From positions 1 through 64,000 of the forward strand of contig NZ_DGIR01000002.1 of the NCBI RefSeq assembly GCF_002386445.1: a stretch of DNA of 64,000 bases, in the 5' to 3' direction. Source of the stretch: Pseudomonas sp. UBA4617. Lineage in GTDB: Bacteria; Pseudomonadota; Gammaproteobacteria; Pseudomonadales; Pseudomonadaceae. Below are positions 16,374 to 24,638 of this stretch, in pieces; the stretch's first letter is position 1; every line of letters starts with the position of its first letter. Under the pieces are notes generated by a model, which saw nothing but the letters and a program-made list of their open reading frames with translations, was not told the DNA's origin and did not search any database. A program made the position numbers and the translations under genes.

Positions 16374-16479
16374 TCCAGCCCTTCGCACCTGGCCGGGCTG
16401 TGCTACACCCGCGCGGCGCAACGCGGGGTCGCAGCGGTGCTGGCGATTGACGCCACGCCCAACCCATGCTCTTCTTACA

Positions 16480-16690
16480 CCTCGCGTTCAGGTGCCCCCT
16501 TGGGGTGAAACGGGAAACCGGTGCGTCACAGGCCCTCGCTCAGGGCCGGACAAAGCCGGTGCTGCCCCCGCAACGGTAAGCGAGCGAAGCGTCAATACCA
16601 CTGAGCCCGCAGGCGGGCATGGGAAGGTGACGCTTTCCAGGAGCCCGGCTCCTCCTCGCAAGCCCGGAGACCGGCCTGGCGTTCATGAAC
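16480..16690 (+). promoter_or_regulatory. Cobalamin (B12) riboswitch
   Basis: The conserved blocks occur in order: TTCAGGTGCCCC with GGGGTGAAACGGGAA, CCGGTGC, GCTGCCCCCGCAACGGTAA, then CCACTGAGCCC...GGGCATGGGAAGG and finally AAGCCCGGAGACCGGCC. This is a class I cobalamin aptamer. It lies upstream of cbtB, so high adenosylcobalamin should shut off cobalt uptake and the following cob genes. No canonical T-rich terminator is obvious between the aptamer and cbtB, so translational control or an unusual platform is possible. The first ~100 bases of the gap (16374-16479) should hold the promoter but show nothing distinctive. Confidence 0.95.
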
Positions 16691-16785
16691 ACCCCGCGGT
16701 GGGCGGGCGCTGTTGCATTCCCCTGGGTAGTCACGCTCGGGGCTGCCGCGCTTGCCCGTTGCCCCAAAAAGCAGAGGAACGCGTC

Positions 16786-16974
16786 ATGCCCGTCACCAGC
16801 GCCAAACAACACAGCATTACCACCCCGGTCACCCTCAGCCAGCGTGTCGTCATCGCCGTCGGCGCCAGCCTGTTGGGCCTGTGCCTGGTGTACTTCGCTG
16901 GTTTCTCACACATCGAGGCCGTGCACAACGCTGCCCACGACACCCGCCACAGCGCCGCCTTCCCCTGCCACTGA
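16786..16974 (+). CDS. cbtB: Cobalt transporter subunit CbtB
   Basis: The 62-residue protein has one transmembrane helix (VVIAVGASLLGLCLVYFAGF, residues ~22-41) followed by a His-rich tail (EAVHNAAHDTRHSAAFPCH) with the metal-binding pattern of CbtB. It works with CbtA in B12-regulated cobalt uptake. ATG 16786 has AGAGGAA 7 bases upstream. It is the first gene behind the riboswitch and is followed 9 bp later by cbtA. Confidence 0.92.
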   Translation: MPVTSAKQHSITTPVTLSQRVVIAVGASLLGLCLVYFAGFSHIEAVHNAAHDTRHSAAFPCH

Positions 16975-16983
16975 GTACGCCTG

Positions 16984-17670
16984 ATGATCATGCGCATTGC
17001 CCGCACCGCGGGTTTCAGCGGGCTGCTTGCGGCCTTGTTGCTGACCCTGTTGCAAAGTTTCTGGGTCGCCTCGCTGATTCTCCAAGCGGAAACCTACGAG
17101 TCGTCGGCACCAGCGGCTCATCACGAACATGGCAGCGAGGTGCCAGCCCATGAGCACGACGCCGAAGCCTGGTCACCGGAAGACGGCTGGCAACGGGTAC
17201 TGTCGACCACCGGTGGCAACCTGGTGGTCGCGGTCGGCTTCGCCCTGATCCTGGCTGCCCTGTACAGCCTGCGCGAACCGCAGCGTATCGGCACCGGGGC
17301 ACTGTGGGGCCTGGCCGGCTTCGTCGTGTTCTGCCTGGCCCCTACCTTGGGCCTGCCGCCGGAACTGCCAGGCACCGCTGCCGCCGACCTGGGGCAACGC
17401 CAGGCCTGGTGGGTCGGCACGGCGAGCGCTACCGCCGCTGGCCTGGCCCTGCTGGTGTTCGCCCGCCACTGGCTGCTGAAAGTGCTGGGCACCGCGCTGC
17501 TGGTAATCCCGCATGTGGTTGGCGCGCCACAACCCGAGGTGCATGCAAGCCTCGCCCCTGAAGCGCTGGAAGCCCAGTTCAAGCTGGCCTCCTGGTTGAC
17601 CAATGCCGCCTTCTGGCTGGCTCTGGGTATGCTCAGCGCCTGGCTGTTCCGCCGCACCCGCCGGGCCTGA
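16984..17670 (+). CDS. cbtA: Cobalt transporter subunit CbtA
   Basis: The 228-residue protein has about five to six membrane helices: residues ~10-35, ~78-95, ~100-120, ~140-160, ~165-180 and ~200-220. A His-rich periplasmic loop (APAAHHEHGSEVPAHEHDAE, residues ~43-62) lies after helix 1, and FCLAPTLGLPPELPG is the family signature. It forms the B12-riboswitch-controlled cobalt permease with CbtB. Start ATG 16984 or the in-frame ATG 16990. Its stop codon overlaps the next start as TGATG. Confidence 0.92.
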   Translation: MIMRIARTAGFSGLLAALLLTLLQSFWVASLILQAETYESSAPAAHHEHGSEVPAHEHDAEAWSPEDGWQRVLSTTGGNLVVAVGFALILAALYSLREPQRIGTGALWGLAGFVVFCLAPTLGLPPELPGTAAADLGQRQAWWVGTASATAAGLALLVFARHWLLKVLGTALLVIPHVVGAPQPEVHASLAPEALEAQFKLASWLTNAAFWLALGMLSAWLFRRTRRA

Positions 17671-18056
17671 TGCGGGCTTTTTTCGCCGGCTTCGGCTGCC
17701 GCCGGGGTTGCCCGGCGGATGCCCTGGAAGCACTGCTGCGCCAGGCTCTGAACAACCGGGGCCTGGCGCTTGCCGACCTGCATGGCATCGCCAGCGTCAG
17801 CCTCAAAGCCGACGAGCCCGGGCTGCAACAGCTGGCCGCACGCCTTGCTGTGCCGCTGGTGCTGTACCATACCCGACAACTGCAAGCCTACGAAGCGCTG
17901 CTCAGCCACCGCTCTGCCGCCGCCCATGCCCACAGCGGCTGCTGGGGCGTCGCAGAAAGCGCAGCATTGGCGCTGGCCAGCGAGCGCCGGGGTACCGCCA
18001 GGTTGCTGCTGACCCGCCAGGTACTGGGGCCGGCCACCCTCGCCCTGGCTTGGTGA
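17670..18056 (+). CDS. cobE: CobE / CbiG C-terminal-domain protein
   Basis: The 128-residue protein matches the CobE/CbiG-C domain: FFAGFGCRRGCPADALEALL at the start, ASVSLKADEPGLQQLAARL in the middle, and GVAESAALALAS towards the end. It participates in the corrin-ring pathway around precorrin-5, where CbiG-C accompanies ring contraction/deacylation. Its start overlaps the cbtA stop by one base (TGATG), so it is translationally coupled. Its position between cobalt uptake and cobM supports the call. Confidence 0.88.
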   Translation: MRAFFAGFGCRRGCPADALEALLRQALNNRGLALADLHGIASVSLKADEPGLQQLAARLAVPLVLYHTRQLQAYEALLSHRSAAAHAHSGCWGVAESAALALASERRGTARLLLTRQVLGPATLALAW

Positions 18057-18088
18057 ACGTTCCACCGCAACTTCCTGCAAGGACTATC

Positions 18089-18841
18089 ATGACGGTCTAT
18101 TTCATCGGCGCCGGGCCCGGCGACCCGGAACTGATCACGATCAAGGGGCAAAGGCTGATCCGCCAGTGCCAGGTGATCATCTATGCCGGCTCGCTGGTGC
18201 CAGCCGCGGTGCTTGAGGGCCATCAGGCCGATACCGTGATCAACAGCGCCGAACTGCACCTGGAACAGATCATCGCGGCCATGCGCGATGCGCACGAGCA
18301 AGGCCGTGACGTCGCCCGGGTACACAGTGGCGACCCCAGCCTGTACGGTGCCATTGGCGAGCAGATCCGCCACCTGCAGGCACTGGGCATCGACTACCAG
18401 ATCATTCCCGGAGTCACTGCCACAGCGGCCAGCGCCGCCCTGCTCGGCTGCGAACTGACCCTGCCTCAAGTCGCACAAACGGTGATCCTGACCCGCTATG
18501 GCGACAGCTCGCCAATGCCGCTTGGCGAGCAACTGGGCGACCTCGCGCGGCATGGCAGCACCCTGGCGATTCACCTGGGAGTCAAGCACCTTCCGCGCAT
18601 TGTCGATGAGTTGCTGCCGCACTACGGCGCGCAGTGCCCGGTGGCGGTGGTGCATCGCGCCACCTGGCCAGACCAGGACTGGGTGCGCGGCACCCTGGGC
18701 AATATCGTCGAGCGCTTGGCAGCCAAGGGCTTTCGGCGCACCGCGCTGATCCTGGTCGGTCATGTTCTGGGCGACACACCATTTGCCGAGTCGGCCTTGT
18801 ACCGTGCCGGGCACGCCCATCTTTACCGCCCTGGCGAGTGA
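18089..18841 (+). CDS. cobM: Precorrin-4 C11-methyltransferase
   Basis: The 250-residue tetrapyrrole methylase shows VYFIGAGPGDPELITIKG (SAM-binding P-loop-like motif), VHSGDPSLYGAIGEQI, IPGVTATAASAALLGCEL and the closing ALILVGHVL. Sequence and length fit CobM, which adds the C11 methyl group to precorrin-4 in aerobic cobalamin synthesis. ATG 18089 lies 32 bp after cobE. It is the last gene of the riboswitch-led cbtB-cbtA-cobE-cobM unit. Confidence 0.93.
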   Translation: MTVYFIGAGPGDPELITIKGQRLIRQCQVIIYAGSLVPAAVLEGHQADTVINSAELHLEQIIAAMRDAHEQGRDVARVHSGDPSLYGAIGEQIRHLQALGIDYQIIPGVTATAASAALLGCELTLPQVAQTVILTRYGDSSPMPLGEQLGDLARHGSTLAIHLGVKHLPRIVDELLPHYGAQCPVAVVHRATWPDQDWVRGTLGNIVERLAAKGFRRTALILVGHVLGDTPFAESALYRAGHAHLYRPGE

Positions 18842-18907
18842 GCATTGCCAGGCGCGTCGCAGGCGTAGCAGACTCCGTGTTCCCACCTGCGAACAGGAGT
18901 CATGCCA

Positions 18908-19159
18908 ATGCTGGAGCTACGCCCCAACTGCGAATGCTGCGATACCGACCTGCCAGGCGACAGCACCAACGCGCTGGTCTGCTCGTTCGAATGTACGTTC
19001 TGTCGCGCCTGCGCTGAAACCCGTTTCCACGGCCGTTGCCCGAACTGCTCCGGCCAGCTGGTGGCCCGCCCGCCACGGGTCGGCCAGGCCCTGGCCAATA
19101 GTCCCGCCTCCACCCAGCGCGTGAACAAGGCACATCCCGCCTGCACCAGCCCGGCCTGA
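18908..19159 (+). CDS. DUF1272 small zinc-ribbon-like protein
   Basis: The 83-residue protein begins MLELRPNCECCDTDLPG and carries four CxxC-type pairs (CECC, CSFECTFCRAC, CPNC) consistent with one or two zinc knuckles, the DUF1272 pattern. ATG 18908 is preferred over ATG 18902 because GGAG at 18896-18899 is then 8 bases away rather than 2. Function unknown. It stands 66 bp downstream of cobM on the same strand. Confidence 0.8.
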   Translation: MLELRPNCECCDTDLPGDSTNALVCSFECTFCRACAETRFHGRCPNCSGQLVARPPRVGQALANSPASTQRVNKAHPACTSPA

Positions 19160-19211
19160 AAAACCGGCATCGCCGCTTTGCCAGGGCGGTGCCTCCCCTC
19201 CTTTGTAGGAC

Positions 19212-19242
19212 TTTTCAACAATAAACGCGGAGGTTTTCAACA
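19212..19242 (+). repeat. TTTTCAACA direct repeat upstream of the BvgA-like regulator
   Basis: TTTTCAACA occurs at 19212-19220 and 19234-19242, 22 bp apart (two helical turns) on the same face of DNA. It lies in the AT-richer 210-bp leader of the response-regulator gene. A possible autoregulatory binding site. Confidence 0.4.
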
Positions 19243-19369
19243 TTTCTATACTCGGTATTACCAAACGAACAGAATGGTCGTATCGTGCAGCGCGTCCGAT
19301 AAACCCGATTTGTTGACGTATTCCTGAGTGATCCAGGAAGCGGACCACATCTTGACAGGAGTTTTCCTC

Positions 19370-19984
19370 ATGACAACCGTGCTGATCGTTGACGACCACC
19401 CTATCGTCCGGCTGTCCTTGCGCCTACTACTCGAGCGCGAACGTTTCAATGTCGTCGGTGAAGTCGGCAACGGCAGCGAGGTGGCGCAGGTGGCCCGTGA
19501 GCTGCGCCCGGATGTAATCGTTCTCGATATCGGCCTGCCTGGGCTGGACGGCATGGAAGTGATCAAGCGCCTGCAATGCATGGAGCCGGTGCCGAAGATC
19601 ATGGTGCTGACCGGGCAGGCGACCGACCTGTACGTGCGCCGCTGCCTGGACGCGGGGATCGGTGCGTTCGTCACCAAGGAAGAAGAACACGAAGCCCTGC
19701 TGTTTGCCCTCAAGGCCCTGGTCAAGGGCTACTCGACCTTTCCGCAGATGTCGGTCAACAGCAACTCCCTGGAAAGCGAGCCGGTGCGCCTGGCCAGCCT
19801 CTCCAACCGGGAAATGGAAGTGCTGCGGCGCCTGGCACGGGGCGAGAACAACAAGAATATCGGCACCTGCATGAACCTCAGCGCCAAGACCATCAGCACC
19901 TACCGGGGCCGCATCATGGAAAAGCTCAAGACCGAATCCCTGGTGGAAATGGTCGACCTGGCCAAGCGCAACAGCGTCTACTGA
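19370..19984 (+). CDS. LuxR/NarL-type response regulator (BvgA/EvgA-like)
   Basis: The 204-residue regulator has a receiver domain (residues 1-120) with Asp8/Asp9, phosphoacceptor Asp53 (VLDIGLPGLDG) and Lys in FVTKEEEHEALL. The C-terminal LuxR helix-turn-helix is LSNREMEVLRRLARGENNKN...ISTYRGRIMEKL. ATG 19370 has AGGAG 8 bases upstream. The gene is 13 bp ahead of a BvgS-type hybrid kinase, so the two form one operon and phosphorelay. The architecture matches BvgA/EvgA/RocA1, regulators of surface structures and virulence-type genes in other genera; targets here are unknown. Confidence 0.9.
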   Translation: MTTVLIVDDHPIVRLSLRLLLERERFNVVGEVGNGSEVAQVARELRPDVIVLDIGLPGLDGMEVIKRLQCMEPVPKIMVLTGQATDLYVRRCLDAGIGAFVTKEEEHEALLFALKALVKGYSTFPQMSVNSNSLESEPVRLASLSNREMEVLRRLARGENNKNIGTCMNLSAKTISTYRGRIMEKLKTESLVEMVDLAKRNSVY

Positions 19985-19997
19985 GCGCACGGCTGCC

Positions 19998-22900
19998 ATG
20001 AAGCGCCTGCTGACAAGCGCCCTTCTGGCCATCGGCCTGTTCAGCTCCGGCGCGCTGCTGGCCAATAGCGAACCCCGCCAGTTGCTGGCCCGCTCGGTCA
20101 GCGCCGCCGCGCCACTGGCACTGTCCAGCGAGGACCGGCAATGGCTGCAGCAACGCCAGCGTCTGGTGCTGGGCAGTTCACGGCCCGACTACCCACCGCT
20201 GGAAATCAACGTCAGCCAGCGTGACTATGAGGGCCTCAGCGCCGACTACGCAGGCATCATTGCCGAGCAACTAGGTATCGACATCGAAGTGCGCCGTTTC
20301 GACAGCCGTCATGAAGCCATCGCTGCGCTGCGGGACGGCCGGATCGACCTGTTGGGCAGTTCCAACGCGTTCGAGGCGGCCGACGCCCAGCTCAGCCTGA
20401 GCGCGCGCTATGCCGATGACCTGCCGGTCATCGTTACCCGCGAGGGGTCGAGCCTGAAGAACATCGCCGATCTCGCCGGCCTGCGCCTGGCCATGGTCGA
20501 CCATTACCTGCCCGCCAGCAGCGTCCGTGCCCTGTACCCGAAAGCCCAACTGAGCCTGTATCGCTCGACCCTCGCCGGGCTGGCCGCCGTCGAGCTGGGT
20601 GAAGCCGACGCCTACCTGGGCGATGCCATCAGCACCGATTTCACGATTGGCAAGATTTACCAGGGCACCTTGAAGATCGACCATTTCTGCCCGGTCGCCC
20701 CCGGGGGGTTCGCCTTTGCCTTGGCCAATGACAATCCACGCCTGCGCCGGCTGGTGGACGCGGCGCTGGCGCGCATCAGCGATAGCGAACGCCTGAACAT
20801 CCTGCGCCGCTGGAGCAGCGGTAACACCAGCCTGCTGTTGCAGCGCCATCTCGCCGCACTGACCGATGAGGAAGAGGCCTGGATCGCTGCCAACCCCGAC
20901 ATCAGCGTGCTGATCAACACGTCGCTGGCACCGTTGACTTTCAACGACACCCAGCATCGCCCCAGCGGCATCACCCTCGATCTGCTCAAGCAGATATCGC
21001 TGCGCACGGGGTTGCGCTTCAAGCCGATCGAAAGCCCTTCGGCCCAGACCATGATCGAGCGCCTGGTTCGCGGAGACGCGCAAATGATCGGTGCCCTGGG
21101 CTATGGCGCAGACCGTTCGAAACAGCTGCGCTATACCCGCCCCTACCTGGTCAGCCCACGGGTACTGGTCTCGCGCAGCGACACCCGGTCAGCGGTGGCG
21201 GCCAGCGCGCTGCAGAGCCAGCGCATTGCCCTGATACGCGGCTCTCCGCAACTGGCCCTGCTGCAGCGACGCTATCCGCAGGCCAAGGTGGTCGAAGTGG
21301 ACAACTCGCTCGGCCTGATGGAGGCCGTGGCCAACGGTGACGCCGACGTTGCCCTGAGCAGCCACATCAATGCTGCCTATTACATCAGCCATGTATTCAA
21401 GGACCGTTTGCGCATCGCCAGCGTGCTCGATGACGACCCCGCCGTCGCCGCCTTTGCCGTGGCCGCAGACCAGCCTCAACTGCAGGCGATCCTCGACAAG
21501 GCTCTGCTGAGTATTCCCCCGGAAGAGCTTGACCAACTGATCAACCGCTGGCGCACCACCACCCTGGTCAGCGACAGCCCCTGGCGCGACTACCGCACCC
21601 TGGCCCTGCAGGTCCTGGTGCTATCGGCCTTGCTGCTGGCCGGGGTGGTGTTCTGGAACAGTTACCTGCGCAAACTCATCAACCAGCGCACCGAGGCCCA
21701 ACATGCGTTGCAAGCGCAGCTGGCACTGAGCCGGGGCCTGCTGGAGCAACTGCGCCAGGCCAAGGACGACGCCGAGCAGGCCAGCCAGACCAAAAGTACC
21801 TTCCTGGCCACCATGAGCCATGAAATCCGCACTCCGATGAATGCCGTGATCGGCCTGCTGGAGTTGGCCCTGGAAGACAGCCGCAGCGGCCGATGCGACC
21901 CCCAGACCCTGCAGACCGCCCATGATTCAGCCATCGGCCTGCTTGAGCTGATCGGCGATATCCTGGACATTTCGCGAATCGAATCCGGGCACATCACCCT
22001 GCAGCCAGTGCCCACCAACCTGGTCGAACTGGTACGCGCCAGCGTGCGGGTGTTCGAAGGCAATGCCCGGGCCAAAGGCCTGCACCTGCACAGCGAACTG
22101 CCTGCTGCGCCGATCTGGGTCCTGGCTGACCCGTTGCGGCTCAAGCAGGTGCTGTCCAACCTGATCAGCAATGCCATCAAATTCACCGACCGTGGCGAAG
22201 TGCAGGCCAGCCTGCAGTTTGCGGCGCACGACACTGACCACCTGGCGGTGGTACTGAGCGTGCGTGACACCGGGATCGGTATCAGCCCTGCCGACCAGGC
22301 CCGGCTGTTCAATGCGTTCGTCCAGGCCGACGGCCCACGAGCCCGCCAGGGCGCGGGTCTGGGCCTGGTCATCAGCCGCACCCTGGCCGAGTTGATGGGC
22401 GGCACCTTGAGCCTGCAAAGCGTAGAAGGCGTGGGCACCATGGTGCAGGTCAACTTGCACCTTCCCACCTGCACGGCACCGCCGCAGGCTGAACAGCATG
22501 CCCCAGCGCTGGAAAGCGGCAGCGGCCCGCTGAACATCCTGGTGGTCGACGACTACCCCGCCAACCTGCTGTTGCTGGAGCGCCAGCTGCATACCCTGGG
22601 CCATGCCGTGACCCTGGCCGAGAACGGCGAAACCGCTTTGACACGCTGGCAGGCCGAACACTTCGACCTGGTCATAACTGATTGCAGCATGCCGGTCATG
22701 GATGGCCATGAGTTGACCCGTCGTATCCGCAGCCTCGAAAGCGAGCGCGGCCTGCCGCCATGTCGCATTCTCGGGGTGACCGCCAACGCCCAGGCCGAGG
22801 AGCGTGCCCGCTGCCTGGCCAGCGGCATGGACGAATGCCTGTTCAAACCGATCGGCCTGCGTACACTCAAGACCCATCTGCCCCAGGCCGAGGCCCAGCC

Positions 22901-23291
22901 GCATCCACAGCAACAGCAACAGCAACAGCCACCAACGCGACCCGGCAGCGGGTTCAACCTCGGCGAACTGCGTCACCTGACCCAGGACGATGAACAACTG
23001 GTGCGGCATCTGCTGGAGCAACTGGTGCAAAGCGTCAGCGACGACCTGGCGGCATTGCGTGCACTGGCCGCAGACGCCTCCGGCGAGGCGTTGCGCGCCT
23101 TGGCTCACCGGATCAAGGGTGGCGCGAAGATGGTCAAGGTGCGGACACTGGTCAAGGCATGCGAAGCGATCGAACAGGCCCACGAACAGGGCCGCCCAAC
23201 AGCGCAACTGCGCATGCAGCTGGAGGACAGCCTGCAGGACCTGCTGGTCGAGCTGGGCGATGCACTCAGTGCAATTGCAACGTCGAACTGA
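19998..23291 (+). CDS. BvgS/EvgS-type hybrid sensor kinase
   Basis: The 1097-residue protein is exported by an N-terminal signal (RLLTSALLAIGLFSSGALLA). Two periplasmic SBP_bac_3 (Venus flytrap) domains follow (about residues 45-275 and 285-515), then one membrane helix (~538-556). The kinase core has His608 in SHEIRTPMNAV, with N, G1 and G2 boxes to ~820. The receiver has Asp895 in TDCSMPVMDG, and the HPt domain carries His1037 in AHRIKGGA. Unlike BvgS there is no obvious PAS domain between membrane and kinase. A Q-rich linker joins receiver and HPt. It should pass phosphate to the upstream regulator; the ligand is unknown. Confidence 0.92.
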   Translation: MKRLLTSALLAIGLFSSGALLANSEPRQLLARSVSAAAPLALSSEDRQWLQQRQRLVLGSSRPDYPPLEINVSQRDYEGLSADYAGIIAEQLGIDIEVRRFDSRHEAIAALRDGRIDLLGSSNAFEAADAQLSLSARYADDLPVIVTREGSSLKNIADLAGLRLAMVDHYLPASSVRALYPKAQLSLYRSTLAGLAAVELGEADAYLGDAISTDFTIGKIYQGTLKIDHFCPVAPGGFAFALANDNPRLRRLVDAALARISDSERLNILRRWSSGNTSLLLQRHLAALTDEEEAWIAANPDISVLINTSLAPLTFNDTQHRPSGITLDLLKQISLRTGLRFKPIESPSAQTMIERLVRGDAQMIGALGYGADRSKQLRYTRPYLVSPRVLVSRSDTRSAVAASALQSQRIALIRGSPQLALLQRRYPQAKVVEVDNSLGLMEAVANGDADVALSSHINAAYYISHVFKDRLRIASVLDDDPAVAAFAVAADQPQLQAILDKALLSIPPEELDQLINRWRTTTLVSDSPWRDYRTLALQVLVLSALLLAGVVFWNSYLRKLINQRTEAQHALQAQLALSRGLLEQLRQAKDDAEQASQTKSTFLATMSHEIRTPMNAVIGLLELALEDSRSGRCDPQTLQTAHDSAIGLLELIGDILDISRIESGHITLQPVPTNLVELVRASVRVFEGNARAKGLHLHSELPAAPIWVLADPLRLKQVLSNLISNAIKFTDRGEVQASLQFAAHDTDHLAVVLSVRDTGIGISPADQARLFNAFVQADGPRARQGAGLGLVISRTLAELMGGTLSLQSVEGVGTMVQVNLHLPTCTAPPQAEQHAPALESGSGPLNILVVDDYPANLLLLERQLHTLGHAVTLAENGETALTRWQAEHFDLVITDCSMPVMDGHELTRRIRSLESERGLPPCRILGVTANAQAEERARCLASGMDECLFKPIGLRTLKTHLPQAEAQPHPQQQQQQQPPTRPGSGFNLGELRHLTQDDEQLVRHLLEQLVQSVSDDLAALRALAADASGEALRALAHRIKGGAKMVKVRTLVKACEAIEQAHEQGRPTAQLRMQLEDSLQDLLVELGDALSAIATSN
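22908..22928 (+). repeat. CAACAG hexamer repeat in the kinase linker
   Basis: CAG followed by three perfect CAACAG units encodes a run of seven Gln between the receiver and HPt domains of the BvgS-like kinase. Unit gain or loss would stay in frame. Confidence 0.8.
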
Positions 23292-23413
23292 TCTGGCCAA
23301 TGGCATCCACCACGTGCCGTGAGCCCTGCTGGCTTTCCATGCTCACCGTGCCCGCCCGGGCTGGCCTTGCTGGTCCGCGCCGCAGCCAACGCTGTTTTTT
23401 GCAGCCATGCAGG

Positions 23414-24433
23414 TCAGGAGCTTTCCCGCACCATCAACTCGAAACCAAGGTCCTGCTGGGCGTTCGCTACCCGCTTGCCGTCGAGCAACGCCAGCAGCGC
23501 CTGCGCTGCCCCACGCCCCACGGCGGCCCTGGGAGTGCGGATCGACGTGAGTCGCGGCACCATGTGCGCCGACGCCGGCAGGTCGTTGAAACCGACCATG
23601 GCTACCTGCCGCGGCACCTCGACCCCTTGGCGCAAGGCCTGCAGGACCGCGCCCTGGGCCAGATCGTCGTTGCAGAAGAAGATGCCGTCGACGTCCGGCG
23701 CCTGCAGCAATAGCTGGCTGAACAGCGCGCTGCCCAGGGCGATGGACGAAGGTTCCGGCGCCAGCACCTCCAGCTCGGGCGCCTGCAGGCCGGCCTCGGC
23801 CAGCGCCTGGCGGAAGCCTTCGGCGCGCTGCATTACCCGCGGGTCGAGCTGCGCAGCAATGAACGCCAGGCGCTTGCGCCCGCGCTCGATCAGGTGGCGT
23901 GCCGCAGCGCGCCCGGCCTGCTGCTGGGAGAACCCGACTGACAATGCCTCGTCGTCGCCGTTGAGTTCCATCATGTGCACGCAGGGCACGCCGCTGGCCG
24001 CCAGCATCTGCCGCGATGCCTCGCTGCGTTCGAAGCCGGTCAACAGCATGCCGCAGGGCTGGTAGGCCAGGTAGTTGCGGATCAGGTTCTCTTCCTCGGC
24101 GACGTCGTAGTGGTAGTTGCCGATCAGTACCTCCAGCCCACGCGGGCGCATGACCTCGTGGATTGCCTCCAGGGTGTCGATGAACAGCTGGTTGGACAGC
24201 GACGGGATCAATACCACCACCGACTGGCTGCGGGCCGAGGCCAGGGCCCGGGCCGCCGGGTTCGCCACATAGCCCAGGCTCGCTGCTGCGGCCACGACCT
24301 TTTCCACCAGCGCCGGGGCAACGGTGCTCACACCACGCAAGGCGCGCGATGCAGTGATCGGGGAAACCCCGGAATGCCTGGCAACTTCTGCCAGGGTGGG
24401 ACGACCTGTGGTACGCGAGCCGGTGCGAGACAT
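23414..24433 (-). CDS. gntR: LacI-family gluconate repressor GntR
   Basis: The 339-residue LacI-type regulator has an N-terminal HTH in TLAEVARHSGVSPITASRAL (residues ~13-33), a hinge (NPAARALASARS), and a sugar-binding core (VMQRAEGFRQAL, FFCNDDLAQGAVLQAL, VGFNDLPAS). It is divergent from gntK. Near-identical AGCGCT-centred palindromes lie before gntR, gntK and gntP, matching repression of all three and relief by gluconate or 6-phosphogluconate, as described for Pseudomonas GntR. No clear SD precedes ATG 24433. Confidence 0.92.
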   Translation of the reverse strand: MSRTGSRTTGRPTLAEVARHSGVSPITASRALRGVSTVAPALVEKVVAAAASLGYVANPAARALASARSQSVVVLIPSLSNQLFIDTLEAIHEVMRPRGLEVLIGNYHYDVAEEENLIRNYLAYQPCGMLLTGFERSEASRQMLAASGVPCVHMMELNGDDEALSVGFSQQQAGRAAARHLIERGRKRLAFIAAQLDPRVMQRAEGFRQALAEAGLQAPELEVLAPEPSSIALGSALFSQLLLQAPDVDGIFFCNDDLAQGAVLQALRQGVEVPRQVAMVGFNDLPASAHMVPRLTSIRTPRAAVGRGAAQALLALLDGKRVANAQQDLGFELMVRESS

Positions 24434-24477
24434 GGATGTTGTAATTTTACTACTTGCAAGGAAAGGGAACGGCCACT

Positions 24478-24493
24478 AAGGTAGCGCTGTCTC
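24478..24493. promoter_or_regulatory. GntR operator 1 (gntR promoter side)
   Basis: AAGGTAGCGCTGTCTC lies 45 bp upstream of the gntR start. Its 14-bp core AGGTAGCGCTGTCT is the exact reverse complement of the site before gntP. From memory, the published P. aeruginosa GntR operator contains AAG-N-TAGCGCT, which this matches. Confidence 0.75.
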
Positions 24494-24605
24494 AGGACGC
24501 AGGCAATGTAATCTTTGGTCGCAGCCCTCACCGGCTCGCCGCCGAGCGTCCATACTGCGTATGACAAGATCAATAACACCGGGGAGGTGACTGCTCGTCG
24601 ACGAC

Positions 24606-24621
24606 GAGACAGCGCTATCTC
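24606..24621. promoter_or_regulatory. GntR operator 2 (gntK promoter)
   Basis: GAGACAGCGCTATCTC is a near-perfect palindrome centred on AGCGCT, 17 bp upstream of the gntK ATG and just before its AGGAGGT ribosome site. Bound repressor would block transcription directly. Confidence 0.78.
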
Positions 24622-24638
24622 ACCCGCAGGAGGTACTG

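Noticed and set aside
21927..23306. 459-codon minus-strand frame under the BvgS-like kinase
   Set aside because: Covers the kinase, receiver and HPt domains of a well-supported gene; no motif of its own.
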